DNA of 60,000 nt from Peribacillus asahii (GCF_004006295.1 NZ_CP026095.1:92501-152500); one strand, 5' to 3'; positions 13,213 through 21,780 are shown, counted from the stretch's first letter. Notes: a model not told the origin generated them from the sequence alone. Numbers and translations: made by a program.

Positions 13213-14610
13213 ATGGCTATTAAGATTTATAACAGTGTAACGCGCCAGAAGGAAACGTTTGTTCCAATGGAAGAGGGAAAGGTCAAAATGTATGTATGCG
13301 GGCCAACTGTTTACAATTATATTCATATTGGGAATGCAAGACCTGCAATTGTTTTTGATACGGTTCGCAATTATTTGAAATACCGTGGATATGATGTAAC
13401 GTTTGTTTCAAACTTTACCGATGTTGATGATAAGCTAATTCGTGCTGCTAAGGAATTAGGAGAAGATGTACCAACGATTTCTGAGCGATTTATTCAAGCT
13501 TATTTCGAAGATGTTTCAGCTTTAGGTTGTAAAAAAGCCGATGTTCATCCAACAGTTATGGAAAACATGGATGCTATTATTCAGTTTGTCGAAGCGTTAA
13601 TCGAGAAAGGCTATGCGTATGAATCAGAAGGAGATGTGTACTATCGTACTCGTAAATTTAAAGAATATGGTAAACTTTCCCAGCAATCGATTGACGAGCT
13701 TCGAGTCGGTACCAGAATTGAAGTTGGCGACAAGAAACAGGATGCTCTTGATTTTGCTCTTTGGAAAGCGGCAAAAGAAGGCGAAATTTCTTGGGATAGT
13801 CCTTGGGGAAAAGGTCGCCCAGGTTGGCATATTGAGTGCTCGGCGATGGTTCGTAAATATCTTGGAGACACCATTGATATCCATGCAGGCGGTCAAGATT
13901 TAACGTTCCCTCACCACGAAAATGAAATTGCTCAATCAGAAGCATTAACAGGAAAAACATTCGCTCGATATTGGATGCATAATGGATATATCAATATTGA
14001 TAATGAAAAAATGTCAAAATCGCTAGGTAATTTTGTTCTGGTGCATGATATTATCCAACAACATGATCCACAAGTGCTGCGTTTCTTTATGCTGTCTGTA
14101 CACTATCGTCATCCGATTAACTATAGTCAAGAAGTGATTGAGAATACGACAGCGGCCTTTGAACGGTTAAAAACGTCGTATCAAAACTTAAAACATCGTT
14201 TGCAAGTAAGTAATGGTCTAACGGATAACAAAGATAGTTGGCTTCAAAAGGTGAAGGAGCTTCATGAGCAATTTGTTCAAGAAATGGACGATGACTTTAA
14301 TACAGCCAATGCCATTTCGGTTTTATTTGAATTATCGAAGCAAGCGAATTATTACTTAATGGAGAAGAATACAGACAAGGAAGTCATTGAAGCATTTATA
14401 CACGAATATGAAGTATTATTCTCTGTTCTTGGCTTAAGCTTAGAAGAAGAAGGATTGCTGGATGAGGACATTGAGCGTTTAATTCAAGAAAGAATTCAAG
14501 CTCGAAAGGACCGTAATTTCCAACGATCTGACGAAATTCGTGATCAATTAAAAAGCATGAATATTATTCTAGAAGACACTGCTCAAGGTACACGCTGGAA
14601 AAGAGGGTAA
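13213..14610 (+). CDS. cysS: Cysteinyl-tRNA synthetase
   Basis: A 465-residue class I synthetase with HIGN at 38-41 and KMSKS near 265-269. Zinc ligands typical for CysRS are visible: C29 (CGPT), the Cys of HIECSAM and the His/Glu of FPHHENE. It lies one base after cysE, so cysteine synthesis and its attachment to tRNA share one T-box-regulated transcript. The next gene starts three bases after its stop. Confidence 0.98.
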   Translation: MAIKIYNSVTRQKETFVPMEEGKVKMYVCGPTVYNYIHIGNARPAIVFDTVRNYLKYRGYDVTFVSNFTDVDDKLIRAAKELGEDVPTISERFIQAYFEDVSALGCKKADVHPTVMENMDAIIQFVEALIEKGYAYESEGDVYYRTRKFKEYGKLSQQSIDELRVGTRIEVGDKKQDALDFALWKAAKEGEISWDSPWGKGRPGWHIECSAMVRKYLGDTIDIHAGGQDLTFPHHENEIAQSEALTGKTFARYWMHNGYINIDNEKMSKSLGNFVLVHDIIQQHDPQVLRFFMLSVHYRHPINYSQEVIENTTAAFERLKTSYQNLKHRLQVSNGLTDNKDSWLQKVKELHEQFVQEMDDDFNTANAISVLFELSKQANYYLMEKNTDKEVIEAFIHEYEVLFSVLGLSLEEEGLLDEDIERLIQERIQARKDRNFQRSDEIRDQLKSMNIILEDTAQGTRWKRG

Positions 14611-14613
14611 TGT

Positions 14614-15033
14614 ATGCTTTATTATGAACAGGAAATTGATGCGAAAATGTTAAATAGTTTAGCTCTTGCCTATATGGGTGATGCCGTATACGAAACGTAT
14701 ATCCGGTATCATCTCATTCAAAAAGGCTCGGTAAAACCCCATCTTCTTCATAAGAAAGCGACCGCTTTTGTATCAGCAAAAGCACAGAATACGATCATTC
14801 ACTTTTTCTTAGAAGAGAATTACTTAACAGAAGAAGAGATGGCGGTTGTTCGTCGGGGACGAAATGCAAAATCGGGCACGGTTCCGAAAAATACGGATGT
14901 TCAAACGTATCGTTATAGTACAGCGTTTGAAGCCTTAATCGGTTATCTGCATTTATTGAAGCGGCAAGAGAGAATGGAAGAAATTATACAACGGTCGATT
15001 CAATTTATTGAAGAAGGGACGGCTATCCGATGA
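14614..15033 (+). CDS. mrnC: Mini-ribonuclease III
   Basis: A 139-residue RNase III catalytic domain without the double-stranded-RNA-binding domain. The signature [16 protein letters not shown] (residues 12-27) supplies the acidic active-site residues. In B. subtilis this enzyme matures 23S rRNA ends. It overlaps rlmB by four bases (ATGA), so rRNA processing and rRNA methylation genes are coupled. Confidence 0.95.
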   Translation: MLYYEQEIDAKMLNSLALAYMGDAVYETYIRYHLIQKGSVKPHLLHKKATAFVSAKAQNTIIHFFLEENYLTEEEMAVVRRGRNAKSGTVPKNTDVQTYRYSTAFEALIGYLHLLKRQERMEEIIQRSIQFIEEGTAIR

Positions 15034-15773
15034 GCGAAGAATTTATTATTGGAAGAAACCCCGTGCTAGAAGCACTGCGTTCTGAGCGGGAGGTTAGTAA
15101 GATTTGGATTGCTGAAGGCTCACAAAAGGGCTCCATGCAACAAGTGATAGGAATTGCGAAAGAGAAAAAAGTATTTGTACAAATCGTTCCGAAGAAGAAA
15201 ATTGATCAAATGGTCGAAGGAATTCATCAAGGCGTTGTTGCTAAAGTAGCTGCTTATGAATATGCAGAGGTAGATGATTTATTTGCTAGAGCGGAGGAGC
15301 GCGGCGAGGCTCCATTTTTTATGATTTTAGATGAAATTGAAGATCCACATAATCTTGGTTCAATTATGAGAACAGCTGATGCAGCAGGTGCTCATGGTAT
15401 TATTATTCCGAAGCGCCGTGCAGTCGGTTTAACGGCAACGGTGGCAAAAGCTTCAACAGGTGCAATTGAATATATTCCAGTAGCGCGTGTCACGAATTTA
15501 GCTCGTGCAATTGAAGAACTGAAAGAACGTGGAGTTTGGATTGTAGGTACAGATGCTAAAGGAAGCGATGACTACCGTAACCTAGATGGGAAGATGCCGA
15601 TTGGTCTTGTAATTGGCAGTGAAGGAAAAGGAATGGGACGATTGACAAAAGAGAAGTGCGACTTTCTCATTCGCCTGCCAATGGTAGGGAAGGTTACTTC
15701 ATTGAATGCTTCAGTTGCTGCTAGTTTATTGATGTATGAAGTTTATCGTAAACGCAACCCTTTAGGGGAATAA
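15030..15773 (+). CDS. rlmB: RlmB-type 23S rRNA 2'-O-methyltransferase (SPOUT family)
   Basis: A 247-residue TrmH/SPOUT methyltransferase. The N-terminal substrate-binding domain (about 1-75) is followed by the knotted catalytic domain with the motifs [33 protein letters not shown] and [15 protein letters not shown]. The family member in E. coli methylates G2251 of 23S rRNA; in Bacillus the name yacO is also used. Translationally coupled to mrnC. Confidence 0.94.
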   Translation: MSEEFIIGRNPVLEALRSEREVSKIWIAEGSQKGSMQQVIGIAKEKKVFVQIVPKKKIDQMVEGIHQGVVAKVAAYEYAEVDDLFARAEERGEAPFFMILDEIEDPHNLGSIMRTADAAGAHGIIIPKRRAVGLTATVAKASTGAIEYIPVARVTNLARAIEELKERGVWIVGTDAKGSDDYRNLDGKMPIGLVIGSEGKGMGRLTKEKCDFLIRLPMVGKVTSLNASVAASLLMYEVYRKRNPLGE

Positions 15774-15777
15774 TGAG

Positions 15778-16287
15778 ATGAACATTCTGTTGGTCGACGG
15801 TTACAATATTATTGGAGCATGGCCGGAACTAAGAGAATTAAAGCAACGAGATCTTTCTGCAGCTAGAGACCGTTTAATTGAATTGATGGCGGAATACCAA
15901 GCGTTTATGGGATATCGTGTCATTATTGTTTTTGATGCTTACTATGTTCAAGGAGTTTCTCGTACATTTAAAAATCATAAAGTGGAAGTCATTTTTACGA
16001 GAGAGAATGAAACAGCTGATGAGCGGATCGAGAAAATGGCCATTGAATTAAATAATATTAAAACGCAAATTCAAGTAGCAACATCAGATTATACGGAGCA
16101 ATGGGTCATTTTTGGACAGGGGGCCCTCCGGAAATCAGCGCGCGAGCTATTGATTGAAATGGAGCAAGTCCGTGGTGCAATTAAGAAGGATGTATCGAAG
16201 ACAACAAAGAAAAAGCCGGCTTCCAAAATTCCTTTAAGTGATAAAGTGGCTGAAACTTTTGAAAAATGGCGACGAGGAAAGTTATGA
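15778..16287 (+). CDS. rae1: Rae1 (YacP), ribosome-associated NYN-domain endoribonuclease
   Basis: A 169-residue NYN/PIN-like protein. The acidic active site shows in LLVDGYNIIGAWPEL (4-18), IVFDAYYV and TSDYTEQWVIFGQGA. In B. subtilis Rae1 (YacP) cleaves certain mRNAs in the ribosomal A site. The basic C-terminal tail (about 140-169) fits a ribosome contact, which is inference. It starts four bases after rlmB and closes the cysES-rRNA-modification cluster. Confidence 0.94.
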   Translation: MNILLVDGYNIIGAWPELRELKQRDLSAARDRLIELMAEYQAFMGYRVIIVFDAYYVQGVSRTFKNHKVEVIFTRENETADERIEKMAIELNNIKTQIQVATSDYTEQWVIFGQGALRKSARELLIEMEQVRGAIKKDVSKTTKKKPASKIPLSDKVAETFEKWRRGKL

Positions 16288-16291
16288 AAGA

Positions 16292-16321
16292 TTGACGACT
16301 AAAATTTACCTACTGTATAAT
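16292..16321 (+). promoter_or_regulatory. Promoter of sigH
   Basis: TTGACG at 16292-16297 and TATAAT at 16316-16321, 18-bp spacer, directly after the rae1 stop. In B. subtilis sigH is read from a SigA promoter repressed by AbrB; the region here is A/T rich, compatible with AbrB, but no sharp AbrB site can be named. Confidence 0.75.
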
Positions 16322-16354
16322 ATTTCTATCTGAGTACGGTCAGGAGGATGAGAG

Positions 16355-17005
16355 ATGGGCGTTAAATCCGGAATGAAGCTGAATGAAGAGTATATACAGC
16401 TTGATGACGATGAGCTAGTGGGTTTAGTACACAAAGGTGATAGTGAAGCGCTAGATTATTTAATTCAAAAGTACCGTAACTTTGTAAGAGCAAAAGCTAG
16501 AACGTATTTTCTAATTGGTGCGGACAAGGAAGATATCGTTCAAGAAGGTATGATTGGTTTGTATAAAGCGATTCGTGATTTTAAAGGTGATAAGTTATCG
16601 TCTTTTAAGGCGTTTGCTGAGCTATGTATTACAAGACAGATTATTACGGCTATTAAGACAGCAACTCGTCAAAAACATATACCGCTTAATTCCTATGTTT
16701 CTCTGGACAAGCCTATTTATGATGATGAATCTGATCGCACTCTTATGGACGTTATTTCGGGAGCGAAAGTGTTAGACCCGGAAGAGCTTATGATTAATAA
16801 AGAAGAATTCGATGATATTGAAGTGAAGATGGCAGAACTGCTAAGCGATTTAGAACGGAAAGTACTTTCTTTGTATTTGGATGGACAAACGTACCAGGAA
16901 ATTTCAGAAGAGCTAAATAGGCATGTCAAGTCTATCGATAATGCATTACAACGTGTGAAAAGAAAACTAGAGCGCTATCTAGAAGTTAGAGAGATTAACT
17001 TATAG
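16355..17005 (+). CDS. sigH: RNA polymerase sigma-H factor (Spo0H)
   Basis: A 216-residue sigma-70 family protein that directs RNA polymerase to early sporulation and stationary-phase promoters. Region 2 is visible around 30-100 (ADKEDIVQEGMIGLYKAIRDF) and region 4 near the C-terminus (LSLYLDGQTYQEISEELN). The start ATG 16355 lies seven bases after AGGAGG. It lies behind its own promoter and ahead of a terminator, so it is a monocistronic unit. Confidence 0.97.
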   Translation: MGVKSGMKLNEEYIQLDDDELVGLVHKGDSEALDYLIQKYRNFVRAKARTYFLIGADKEDIVQEGMIGLYKAIRDFKGDKLSSFKAFAELCITRQIITAIKTATRQKHIPLNSYVSLDKPIYDDESDRTLMDVISGAKVLDPEELMINKEEFDDIEVKMAELLSDLERKVLSLYLDGQTYQEISEELNRHVKSIDNALQRVKRKLERYLEVREINL

Positions 17006-17019
17006 TTTCTCCGTTTTTT
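16989..17019 (+). terminator. Terminator after sigH
   Basis: GAGAGA (16989-16994) pairs with TTTCTC (17006-17011), followed by CGTTTTTT. The stem overlaps the last sigH codons. The stem is short (six pairs, one G-U). Confidence 0.55.
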
Positions 17020-17174
17020 CTACTGAATCTCCACATTGTATCGATTGACTTAAACTGTCAAAATGAATCCTCTCTTCCTAAGAAAGTGGCACGATTATTC
17101 ACCGCAAATGGGTTTAAAACTCCTTACCTTGCATGTATTGAACGAATTGCTAGATGCAGTTAAATGAAATCACG

Positions 17175-17203
17175 TTGACAATAAAAAACAGTCATGATAA
17201 GTT
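17175..17203 (+). promoter_or_regulatory. Probable promoter of rpmG-secE
   Basis: Perfect TTGACA at 17175-17180, 17-bp spacer, TAAGTT at 17198-17203 with an upstream TG (extended -10, TGATAAGTT). The -10 hexamer is weak, but the extended element compensates. It lies 35 bp before the rpmG start. Confidence 0.55.
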
Positions 17204-17237
17204 TTTATGGATGTAGTAGATAGGATAGGTGTATAAT

Positions 17238-17387
17238 ATGCGTAAAAAAATTATCTTAGCTTGTACAGACTGTGGTTCTAGAAATTATAGCTCGGAAAGT
17301 AACAAAGCATTGAATGTTGAACGTCTTGAAATTAAGAAGTTCTGTAAGACATGTAATGCTCATACGGCACATAAGGAAACAAAGTAA
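17238..17387 (+). CDS. rpmG: Ribosomal protein L33, zinc-binding (C+) form
   Basis: A 49-residue protein too small for most gene callers. The reading is [17 protein letters not shown]... ending in AHTAHKETK. Four cysteines C9, C12, C36 and C39 form a zinc site, so this is the C+ paralogue (as B. subtilis RpmGA/RpmGB), not the cysteine-free zinc-starvation type. The ribosome binding site AGGTG at 17227-17231 has correct spacing. It sits directly before secE, the usual place for an rpmG copy. Confidence 0.95.
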   Translation: MRKKIILACTDCGSRNYSSESNKALNVERLEIKKFCKTCNAHTAHKETK

Positions 17388-17438
17388 GGTTTTTTTAAAT
17401 AGATAGACAGTAGTTACCTATGCTTGGAGGTTACATTC

Positions 17439-17621
17439 ATGAAACGCATGACTGAATTTTTCCGCGGTGTAGCTCGCGAAATGCGAAAAGTGAGCTGGCC
17501 AAAGCGGAAAGAATTAACGAAATATACAATTGTTGTTTTAGCGACTGTTATTATTATGTCATTATTCTTTGTTGTTGTGGACTTAGGAATTTCTGAATTA
17601 ATTCGTTTAGTTGTTGAATAA
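17439..17621 (+). CDS. secE: SecE, preprotein translocase subunit
   Basis: A 60-residue single-span subunit of the SecYEG channel. The conserved amphipathic part FRGVAREMRKVSWPKRKEL is followed by one membrane helix (about 29-55). ATG 17439 is chosen over the TTG at 17424, which lies inside the ribosome binding site TTGGAGGT. The SecY partner is encoded at 44026. Confidence 0.96.
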   Translation: MKRMTEFFRGVAREMRKVSWPKRKELTKYTIVVLATVIIMSLFFVVVDLGISELIRLVVE

Positions 17622-17672
17622 GAGGTTCGAAAATAAGGTATAATAGTGATAGAATAAGTAAGTATGAGAGAA

Positions 17673-17692
17673 AAGCCCGGTTACGGGTTTTT
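17673..17692 (+). terminator. Terminator between secE and nusG
   Basis: AAGCCCG (17673-17679), GTTA loop, CGGGTTT (17684-17690), then further T. It gives seven pairs, one of them G-U, and a T tract. It would limit read-through from secE into nusG. A weak promoter-like pair (TTGATT at 17761, TGATAT at 17784) follows. Confidence 0.75.
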
Positions 17693-17849
17693 TAATTTGT
17701 CTTTATTTAGAGAAAGAATGGCCTTGGCTTACGCTTGTAAGTCTACATGAGATGAAATTGTTGATTTTTGCTTATTTTATTAATGATATTGTTTCATAGG
17801 CTCAAAATATAGTGAGTGCAGGGAGGGAAGGACGTTATAGTCCTACTGA

Positions 17850-18383
17850 ATGGAAAAGAATTGGTATGTAGTTCACACCTATTCGGGATATGAGAATAAA
17901 GTAAAAGCGAACCTTGAGAAGCGTGTAGAATCCATGGGGATGCAAGATAAGATTTTCCGAGTGATTGTGCCTGAAGAAGAAGAAACAGAAATTAAAGATG
18001 GTAAAAAGAAAGTGTTGAAGAAGAAGGTATTCCCTGGATATGTACTAGTAGAAATCATCATGACAGATGATTCTTGGTATGTAGTCAGAAATACGCCGGG
18101 TGTCACAGGTTTCGTCGGTTCTTCTGGAGCAGGATCAAAGCCAACGCCTCTTCTTCCAGAAGAGATTGAAGTTGTGTTAAAACGCATGGGTGTTGAAGAA
18201 GGCAGAGTGGAAGTGGACTTTGAAGTAGGTGATTCTGTAACAGTGAAGGAAGGACCGTTTGCAAACTTTGGAGGAACTATCGAAGAACTAGATACAGATA
18301 AGAGCAAAGTTCGCGTGCTTGTAAATATGTTTGGTCGAGATACTCCGGTTGAACTAGATTTTGATCAAGTGGAAAAATTATAA
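17850..18383 (+). CDS. nusG: Transcription elongation/pausing factor NusG
   Basis: A 177-residue factor. The NGN domain (about 1-110, starting KNWYVVHTYSGYENKV) binds RNA polymerase and the KOW domain follows (about 125-175, VGDSVTVKEGPFANFGG). The only good ribosome binding site, GGGAGGG at 17821-17827, lies 22 bases from the ATG, far beyond the normal spacing. The intervening AGGAC-GTTATA-GTCCT (17829-17844) can fold into a hairpin that would restore a 6-base distance. No alternative start fits the family N-terminus. Confidence 0.97.
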   Translation: MEKNWYVVHTYSGYENKVKANLEKRVESMGMQDKIFRVIVPEEEETEIKDGKKKVLKKKVFPGYVLVEIIMTDDSWYVVRNTPGVTGFVGSSGAGSKPTPLLPEEIEVVLKRMGVEEGRVEVDFEVGDSVTVKEGPFANFGGTIEELDTDKSKVRVLVNMFGRDTPVELDFDQVEKL

Positions 18384-18395
18384 ACGGAAAAAAAC

Positions 18396-18424
18396 TTGAA
18401 ATAGTATTTTGAAAGTGGTAAAAT
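18396..18424 (+). promoter_or_regulatory. Promoter of rplK-rplA
   Basis: TTGAAA at 18396-18401, 17-bp spacer, TAAAAT at 18419-18424, starting 12 bp after the nusG stop. It yields a leader of about 140 nt before rplK. Confidence 0.8.
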
Positions 18425-18470
18425 TTCAAAGGTCAGTATGTTTCAATTTCGAGACCTATATGTTACAAAC

Positions 18471-18498
18471 ATTCTTTATTATTATGCTAATAAAGAAT
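18471..18498 (+). promoter_or_regulatory. Perfect 11-bp hairpin in the rplK leader
   Basis: ATTCTTTATTA (18471-18481) and TAATAAAGAAT (18488-18498) are perfect complements with a 6-nt loop. No T run follows, so it is not a terminator. It stands just upstream of the L1-like site and may insulate that site or serve in RNA processing; the function is unknown. Confidence 0.6.
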
Positions 18499-18506
18499 TT
18501 CAGATG

Positions 18507-18541
18507 AGTGGGAGGGTTTCTATAGATTCCCTATTACCACA
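18507..18541 (+). promoter_or_regulatory. Probable L1 binding site in the rplK leader
   Basis: GTGG (18508-18511) pairs with CCAC (18537-18540) and GGG (18514-18516) with CCC (18529-18531). They enclose an asymmetric internal loop, GA on one side and TATTA on the other. This is the layout of the L1 site of 23S rRNA (GGUGG-GA-GCC opposite a UGAAAUA-CCACC strand). L1 is known to repress its operon by binding a leader copy of this site in other bacteria, so autoregulation by rplA product is likely. Confidence 0.65.
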
Positions 18542-18568
18542 TCACGGACTTATAAGGAGGTGTGTCTC

Positions 18569-18994
18569 GTGGCTAAAAAAGTAATTAAAATGGTTAAATT
18601 GCAAATTCCTGCTGGTAAAGCGAATCCGGCACCGCCAGTTGGTCCTGCACTAGGTCAAGCTGGTGTTAACATCATGGGATTCTGTAAGGAGTTTAACGCT
18701 CGTACAGCAGATCAAGCTGGTCTAATTATTCCTGTTGAAATTACGGTGTTTGAAGACCGTTCATTTACATTCATTACGAAAACTCCACCCGCTGCAGTAT
18801 TGCTTAAGAAAGCAGCTGGTATCGAGTCTGGTTCTGGAGAGCCTAACCGTAATAAAGTTGCTACAGTCAAGCGTGATAAAGTACGCGAGATTGCTGAAAC
18901 AAAAATGCCTGATCTAAACGCTGCAAACGTTGAGTCTGCAATGCGTATGGTTGAAGGTACAGCACGCAGCATGGGTATTGTCATCGAAGACTAA
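18569..18994 (+). CDS. rplK: Ribosomal protein L11
   Basis: A 141-residue protein of the GTPase-associated centre; binds 23S rRNA near L10 and is needed for RelA response. The N-terminal domain carries [21 protein letters not shown] and the C-terminal domain the rRNA-binding [10 protein letters not shown] region. GTG 18569 is chosen because AAGGAGGTG sits six bases before it and gives the family N-terminus; an in-frame GTG at 18560 lies inside that site. Confidence 0.98.
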   Translation: MAKKVIKMVKLQIPAGKANPAPPVGPALGQAGVNIMGFCKEFNARTADQAGLIIPVEITVFEDRSFTFITKTPPAAVLLKKAAGIESGSGEPNRNKVATVKRDKVREIAETKMPDLNAANVESAMRMVEGTARSMGIVIED

Positions 18995-19023
18995 TCCATG
19001 TAAAGGTTATCGGTTTTCTACGG

Positions 19024-19047
19024 GGTTGCGATTTACTCGCAACCTTT
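19024..19047 (+). terminator. Hairpin between rplK and rplA (weak terminator or attenuator)
   Basis: GGTTGCGA (19024-19031) and TCGCAACC (19037-19044) are perfect complements followed by TTTATT. The tail is short, so only partial termination is expected. Confidence 0.5.
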
Positions 19048-19050
19048 ATT

Positions 19051-19078
19051 AGTGGGAGGTCATTCCGTTAAAACCACA
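19051..19078 (+). promoter_or_regulatory. Second probable L1 binding site, before rplA
   Basis: GTGG (19052-19055) pairs with CCAC (19074-19077) and GG (19058-19059) with CC (19065-19066). The internal loop has GA opposite GTTAAAA, as in the site upstream of rplK. It begins 48 bases before the rplA start, placing it where L1 could block translation of its own message. Confidence 0.6.
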
Positions 19079-19098
19079 ATATAGGAGGATTATATATC

Positions 19099-19797
19099 AT
19101 GGCTAAAAAAGGTAAAAAATATCTTGAAGCGGCACAATTAATCGACCGCACAAAAGCTTATTCAGTGGTTGAAGCTGTTGAATTAGCAAAAAAAGCAAAC
19201 TTTTCTAAATTCGATGCTACAGTTGAAGTTGCTTTCCGTCTAGGTGTAGACCCTAAGAAAGCTGACCAACAAATCCGTGGAGCAGTTGTGCTTCCAAACG
19301 GAACTGGTAAAACTCAACGTGTATTAGTATTCGCTAAAGGTGAAAAAGCAAAAGAAGCTGAAGCTGCTGGTGCTGATTTCGTAGGTGATGCTGACTACAT
19401 CAACAAAATCCAACAAGGATGGTTTGACTTCGACGTAATCGTTGCAACTCCAGATATGATGGGTGAAGTTGGTAAACTTGGTCGCGTATTAGGACCAAAA
19501 GGTTTAATGCCAAACCCAAAAACAGGTACAGTTACATTTGACGTAACGAAAGCTGTTAACGAAATCAAAGCTGGTAAAGTAGAGTACCGTGTTGATAAAG
19601 CAGGAAATATTCATGCTCCAATCGGTAAAGTTTCTTTCGAAGATGCTAAACTAGTAGAAAACTTCACAACTATTTACGACACTTTATTAAAAGTAAAACC
19701 TGCGGCTGCTAAAGGAACTTACATGAAAAACATTTCTGTAACAACTACAATGGGCCCTGGTGTAAAAGTTGATGCTTCTACATTTAATGCAAAATAA
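19099..19797 (+). CDS. rplA: Ribosomal protein L1
   Basis: A 232-residue protein of the L1 stalk near the E site; also the presumed autogenous repressor of this operon. Conserved parts are the central [18 protein letters not shown] stretch and the C-terminal family signature [12 protein letters not shown] follows AGGAGG. Two RNA sites resembling its rRNA target lie in front of rplK and in front of this gene. Confidence 0.98.
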   Translation: MAKKGKKYLEAAQLIDRTKAYSVVEAVELAKKANFSKFDATVEVAFRLGVDPKKADQQIRGAVVLPNGTGKTQRVLVFAKGEKAKEAEAAGADFVGDADYINKIQQGWFDFDVIVATPDMMGEVGKLGRVLGPKGLMPNPKTGTVTFDVTKAVNEIKAGKVEYRVDKAGNIHAPIGKVSFEDAKLVENFTTIYDTLLKVKPAAAKGTYMKNISVTTTMGPGVKVDASTFNAK

Positions 19798-19801
19798 TTA
19801 A

Positions 19802-19831
19802 TTGACATTACAAGATATTTGATGTTATAAT
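19802..19831 (+). promoter_or_regulatory. Promoter of rplJ-rplL
   Basis: TTGACA at 19802-19807, 18-bp spacer, TATAAT at 19826-19831 preceded by TGT (extended -10). All 12 consensus bases match, in keeping with the high output needed for L10 and L7/L12. Confidence 0.92.
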
Positions 19832-19859
19832 GTATCTTGTTGTGAATAAATGAATAACT

Positions 19860-19990
19860 TTTGTACCGTAGACAGTAGGTGCTTGATCTCAAGCTTAATG
19901 CCCTACCGAGGTAATTAGATAAAACTAGTCACTGACTATGATTTTTGAAATTACTGCCTTCATGTCTGCAAAGAAATGAAGGCTTTTTCT
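19860..19990 (+). promoter_or_regulatory. L10 leader with attenuator
   Basis: The 5' part AGACAGTAGGTGC...TTAATGCCCTACCGAGG has the conserved L10-leader helix. The 3' part is a terminator: GCCTTCAT (19956-19963) with ATGAAGGC (19976-19983) and T5. The GAGGTAATT segment near 19908-19916 can pair instead with AATTACTGCCTT (19949-19960), which would block the terminator. L10(L12)4 binding is known to favour termination in this leader family. Confidence 0.88.
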
Positions 19991-20037
19991 ATGAACGGTA
20001 TAAATGTTTTCAAGCAAATCTCATAGGAGGTGTAAGG

Positions 20038-20538
20038 ATGAGCGCAATTATTGAACAAAAGAAACAAATCGTTGTTGAGATTGCTGATAAATTCAAAGCG
20101 AGCCAAACAGCTGTTGTTGTTGATTACCGTGGTTTAACAGTTGCTGAAGTAACAGAACTACGTAAACAACTTCGTGAAGCTGGTATCGATTTTAAAGTAT
20201 ACAAAAACTCTTTAACTCGTCGTGCTGCTGAAGTTGCTGAAATCGCTGGTTTAAACGAATCTCTAACAGGTCCAAATGCAATTGCATTCTCTACTGAAGA
20301 TGTTGTTGCACCAGCTAAAATCCTTAACGATTTTGCTAAAAAACATGAAGCACTAGAAATTAAAGCGGGTGTTATTGAAGGGAACGTTGCAACTGCTGAA
20401 GAAATTAAAGCACTTGCAGAACTACCATCACGCGAAGGCTTGCTTTCAATGCTTCTTTCTGTGCTACAAGCACCTATCCGCAATCTTGCTCTTGCTGCAA
20501 AAGCAGTTGCCGATCAAAAAGAAGAACAAGGCGCGTAA
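20038..20538 (+). CDS. rplJ: Ribosomal protein L10
   Basis: A 166-residue stalk-base protein that anchors L7/L12 dimers. The N-terminal rRNA-binding domain includes [22 protein letters not shown] and the C-terminal helix (about 140-166) is the L7/L12 dock. ATG 20038 lies after AGGAGGTG and gives the family N-terminus MSAIIEQKK. The frame continues upstream through the leader without meaning. Confidence 0.98.
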   Translation: MSAIIEQKKQIVVEIADKFKASQTAVVVDYRGLTVAEVTELRKQLREAGIDFKVYKNSLTRRAAEVAEIAGLNESLTGPNAIAFSTEDVVAPAKILNDFAKKHEALEIKAGVIEGNVATAEEIKALAELPSREGLLSMLLSVLQAPIRNLALAAKAVADQKEEQGA

Positions 20539-20595
20539 GTTAATCTTTGGCCTTAACTAGTAAACAATAAAACATATCTTAGGAGGAAATATACA

Positions 20596-20958
20596 ATGAC
20601 TAAAGATCAAATCATTGAAGCGGTTAAAAACATGACTGTTTTAGAATTAAATGACCTTGTAAAAGCTATCGAAGAAGAATTTGGTGTAACTGCTGCTGCT
20701 CCTGTAGCTGTAGTTGGTGGCGCTGCTGGTGCTGCTGTTGAAGAACAAACTGAGTTTGATGTGGTTCTTGCTTCTGCTGGAGACCAAAAAATCAAAGTTA
20801 TCAAAGTTGTTCGTGAACTTACAGGTCTTGGCCTTAAAGAAGCGAAAGAAGTTGTTGATAACGCTCCAAAAGCACTTAAAGAAGGCGTATCTAAAGAAGA
20901 AGCTGAAGAAATCAAAGCTAAACTTGAAGAAGTTGGAGCTAACGTTGAAGTTAAGTAA
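20596..20958 (+). CDS. rplL: Ribosomal protein L7/L12
   Basis: A 120-residue acidic stalk protein that recruits translation GTPases. N-terminal dimerisation helices (about 1-32), an alanine/glycine/valine-rich hinge (about 33-50) and the compact C-terminal domain (about 53-120, with [18 protein letters not shown]) are all present. AGGAGG precedes the ATG; a strong terminator follows 16 bp later. Confidence 0.98.
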   Translation: MTKDQIIEAVKNMTVLELNDLVKAIEEEFGVTAAAPVAVVGGAAGAAVEEQTEFDVVLASAGDQKIKVIKVVRELTGLGLKEAKEVVDNAPKALKEGVSKEEAEEIKAKLEEVGANVEVK

Positions 20959-20974
20959 TCTTGCATAAACAAAA

Positions 20975-21003
20975 AAGCTCGCTAATTTGGCGGGCTTTTT
21001 TCT
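20975..21003 (+). terminator. Terminator after rplL
   Basis: AAGCTCGC (20975-20982) pairs with GCGGGCTT (20990-20997; one G-U), followed by T6. It separates rplJL from ybxB. Confidence 0.9.
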
Positions 21004-21119
21004 CTTTTACCACAAACGAATAATTATCTTTATGGTAAAGAGTAGCAAGTCTATCACCTTCAACTAATCTTCTCTTTTATAATCTTCAAACATTCCTTTT
21101 CTGATAGGAGGAGACGACT

Positions 21120-21725
21120 CTGACAGAGCATTATTATTCAAATAAACCGGGTGTTGAAAGTAATCCGAAGTTCTGGGATTATACATTAAGAGGGCGTTCT
21201 TTTCGCTTTAAAAGTGATAACGGTGTTTTTTCGAAAAGTGATATCGACTTTGGGTCGCGGCTATTAATTGAAAGTTTTCATCTAGAGGAAGATGTTGAAG
21301 GTAAAATCCTTGATGTTGGATGTGGCTATGGCCCAATCGGCCTTTCAATTGCAGCATCCTATCCGGAGAGAACGATTGAAATGATTGATATAAATAGTCG
21401 CGCTGTGGAATTAGCGAAAGAAAATGCTTCGTCGAATGGGGTTCATAATGTAGAAATTCACGAAAGTGATCGCTTTCAACAAGTTACTTCCACTCAAATT
21501 GCTGCTGTTTTGACGAATCCGCCCATTCGAGCTGGCAAGACAGTTGTACATGAAATTTTTGAGCAAAGCTTCAATCGACTCAATGAAGGTGGGTGTCTGT
21601 GGGTGGTTATTCAAAAGAAACAAGGGGCGCCATCTGCTATGGAGAAGCTGGAACAATTATTTGGAAATGTAGAAGTAGTTGAAAAGAAGAAAGGTTATTA
21701 CATCTTAGTTTCTAAAAAAAATTGA
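21120..21725 (+). CDS. ybxB: YbxB-type class I methyltransferase, start codon CTG
   Basis: A 201-residue RsmC-like SAM methyltransferase, probably acting on rRNA (inferred from family). The SAM loop VGCGYGPIGLS is near 68-78 and the catalytic motif TNPPIRAGK near 137-145. The frame is open from 21108, and it has no ATG, GTG or TTG before 21381, which lies beyond the SAM loop. CTG 21120 is eight bases after AGGAGG (21106-21111) and gives the N-terminus (M)TEHYYSNKPG expected for the family, so CTG is most likely the real start. A stop TAG at 21105 excludes starts further upstream. Confidence 0.88.
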   Translation: MTEHYYSNKPGVESNPKFWDYTLRGRSFRFKSDNGVFSKSDIDFGSRLLIESFHLEEDVEGKILDVGCGYGPIGLSIAASYPERTIEMIDINSRAVELAKENASSNGVHNVEIHESDRFQQVTSTQIAAVLTNPPIRAGKTVVHEIFEQSFNRLNEGGCLWVVIQKKQGAPSAMEKLEQLFGNVEVVEKKKGYYILVSKKN

Positions 21726-21750
21726 CTCTCAAATTTCACTATGTTAGTAT
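21722..21750 (+). promoter_or_regulatory. Possible upstream promoter of rpoBC
   Basis: TTGACT at 21722-21727, 17-bp spacer, TAGTAT at 21745-21750. The first element overlaps the ybxB stop. It is weaker than the second candidate 59 bp downstream. Confidence 0.45.
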
Positions 21751-21780
21751 TATACAATGCATATATATAATTCCGTTACT

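Noticed and set aside
13613..13960. Overlapping frames inside cysS on both strands
   Set aside because: They share the region of the intact CysRS catalytic core and have neither ribosome binding sites nor recognisable motifs.
17232..17237. TATAAT directly before the rpmG ATG
   Set aside because: It would give a transcript starting inside the gene, and no -35 lies at the right distance. The TTGACA-containing promoter at 17175 is more plausible.
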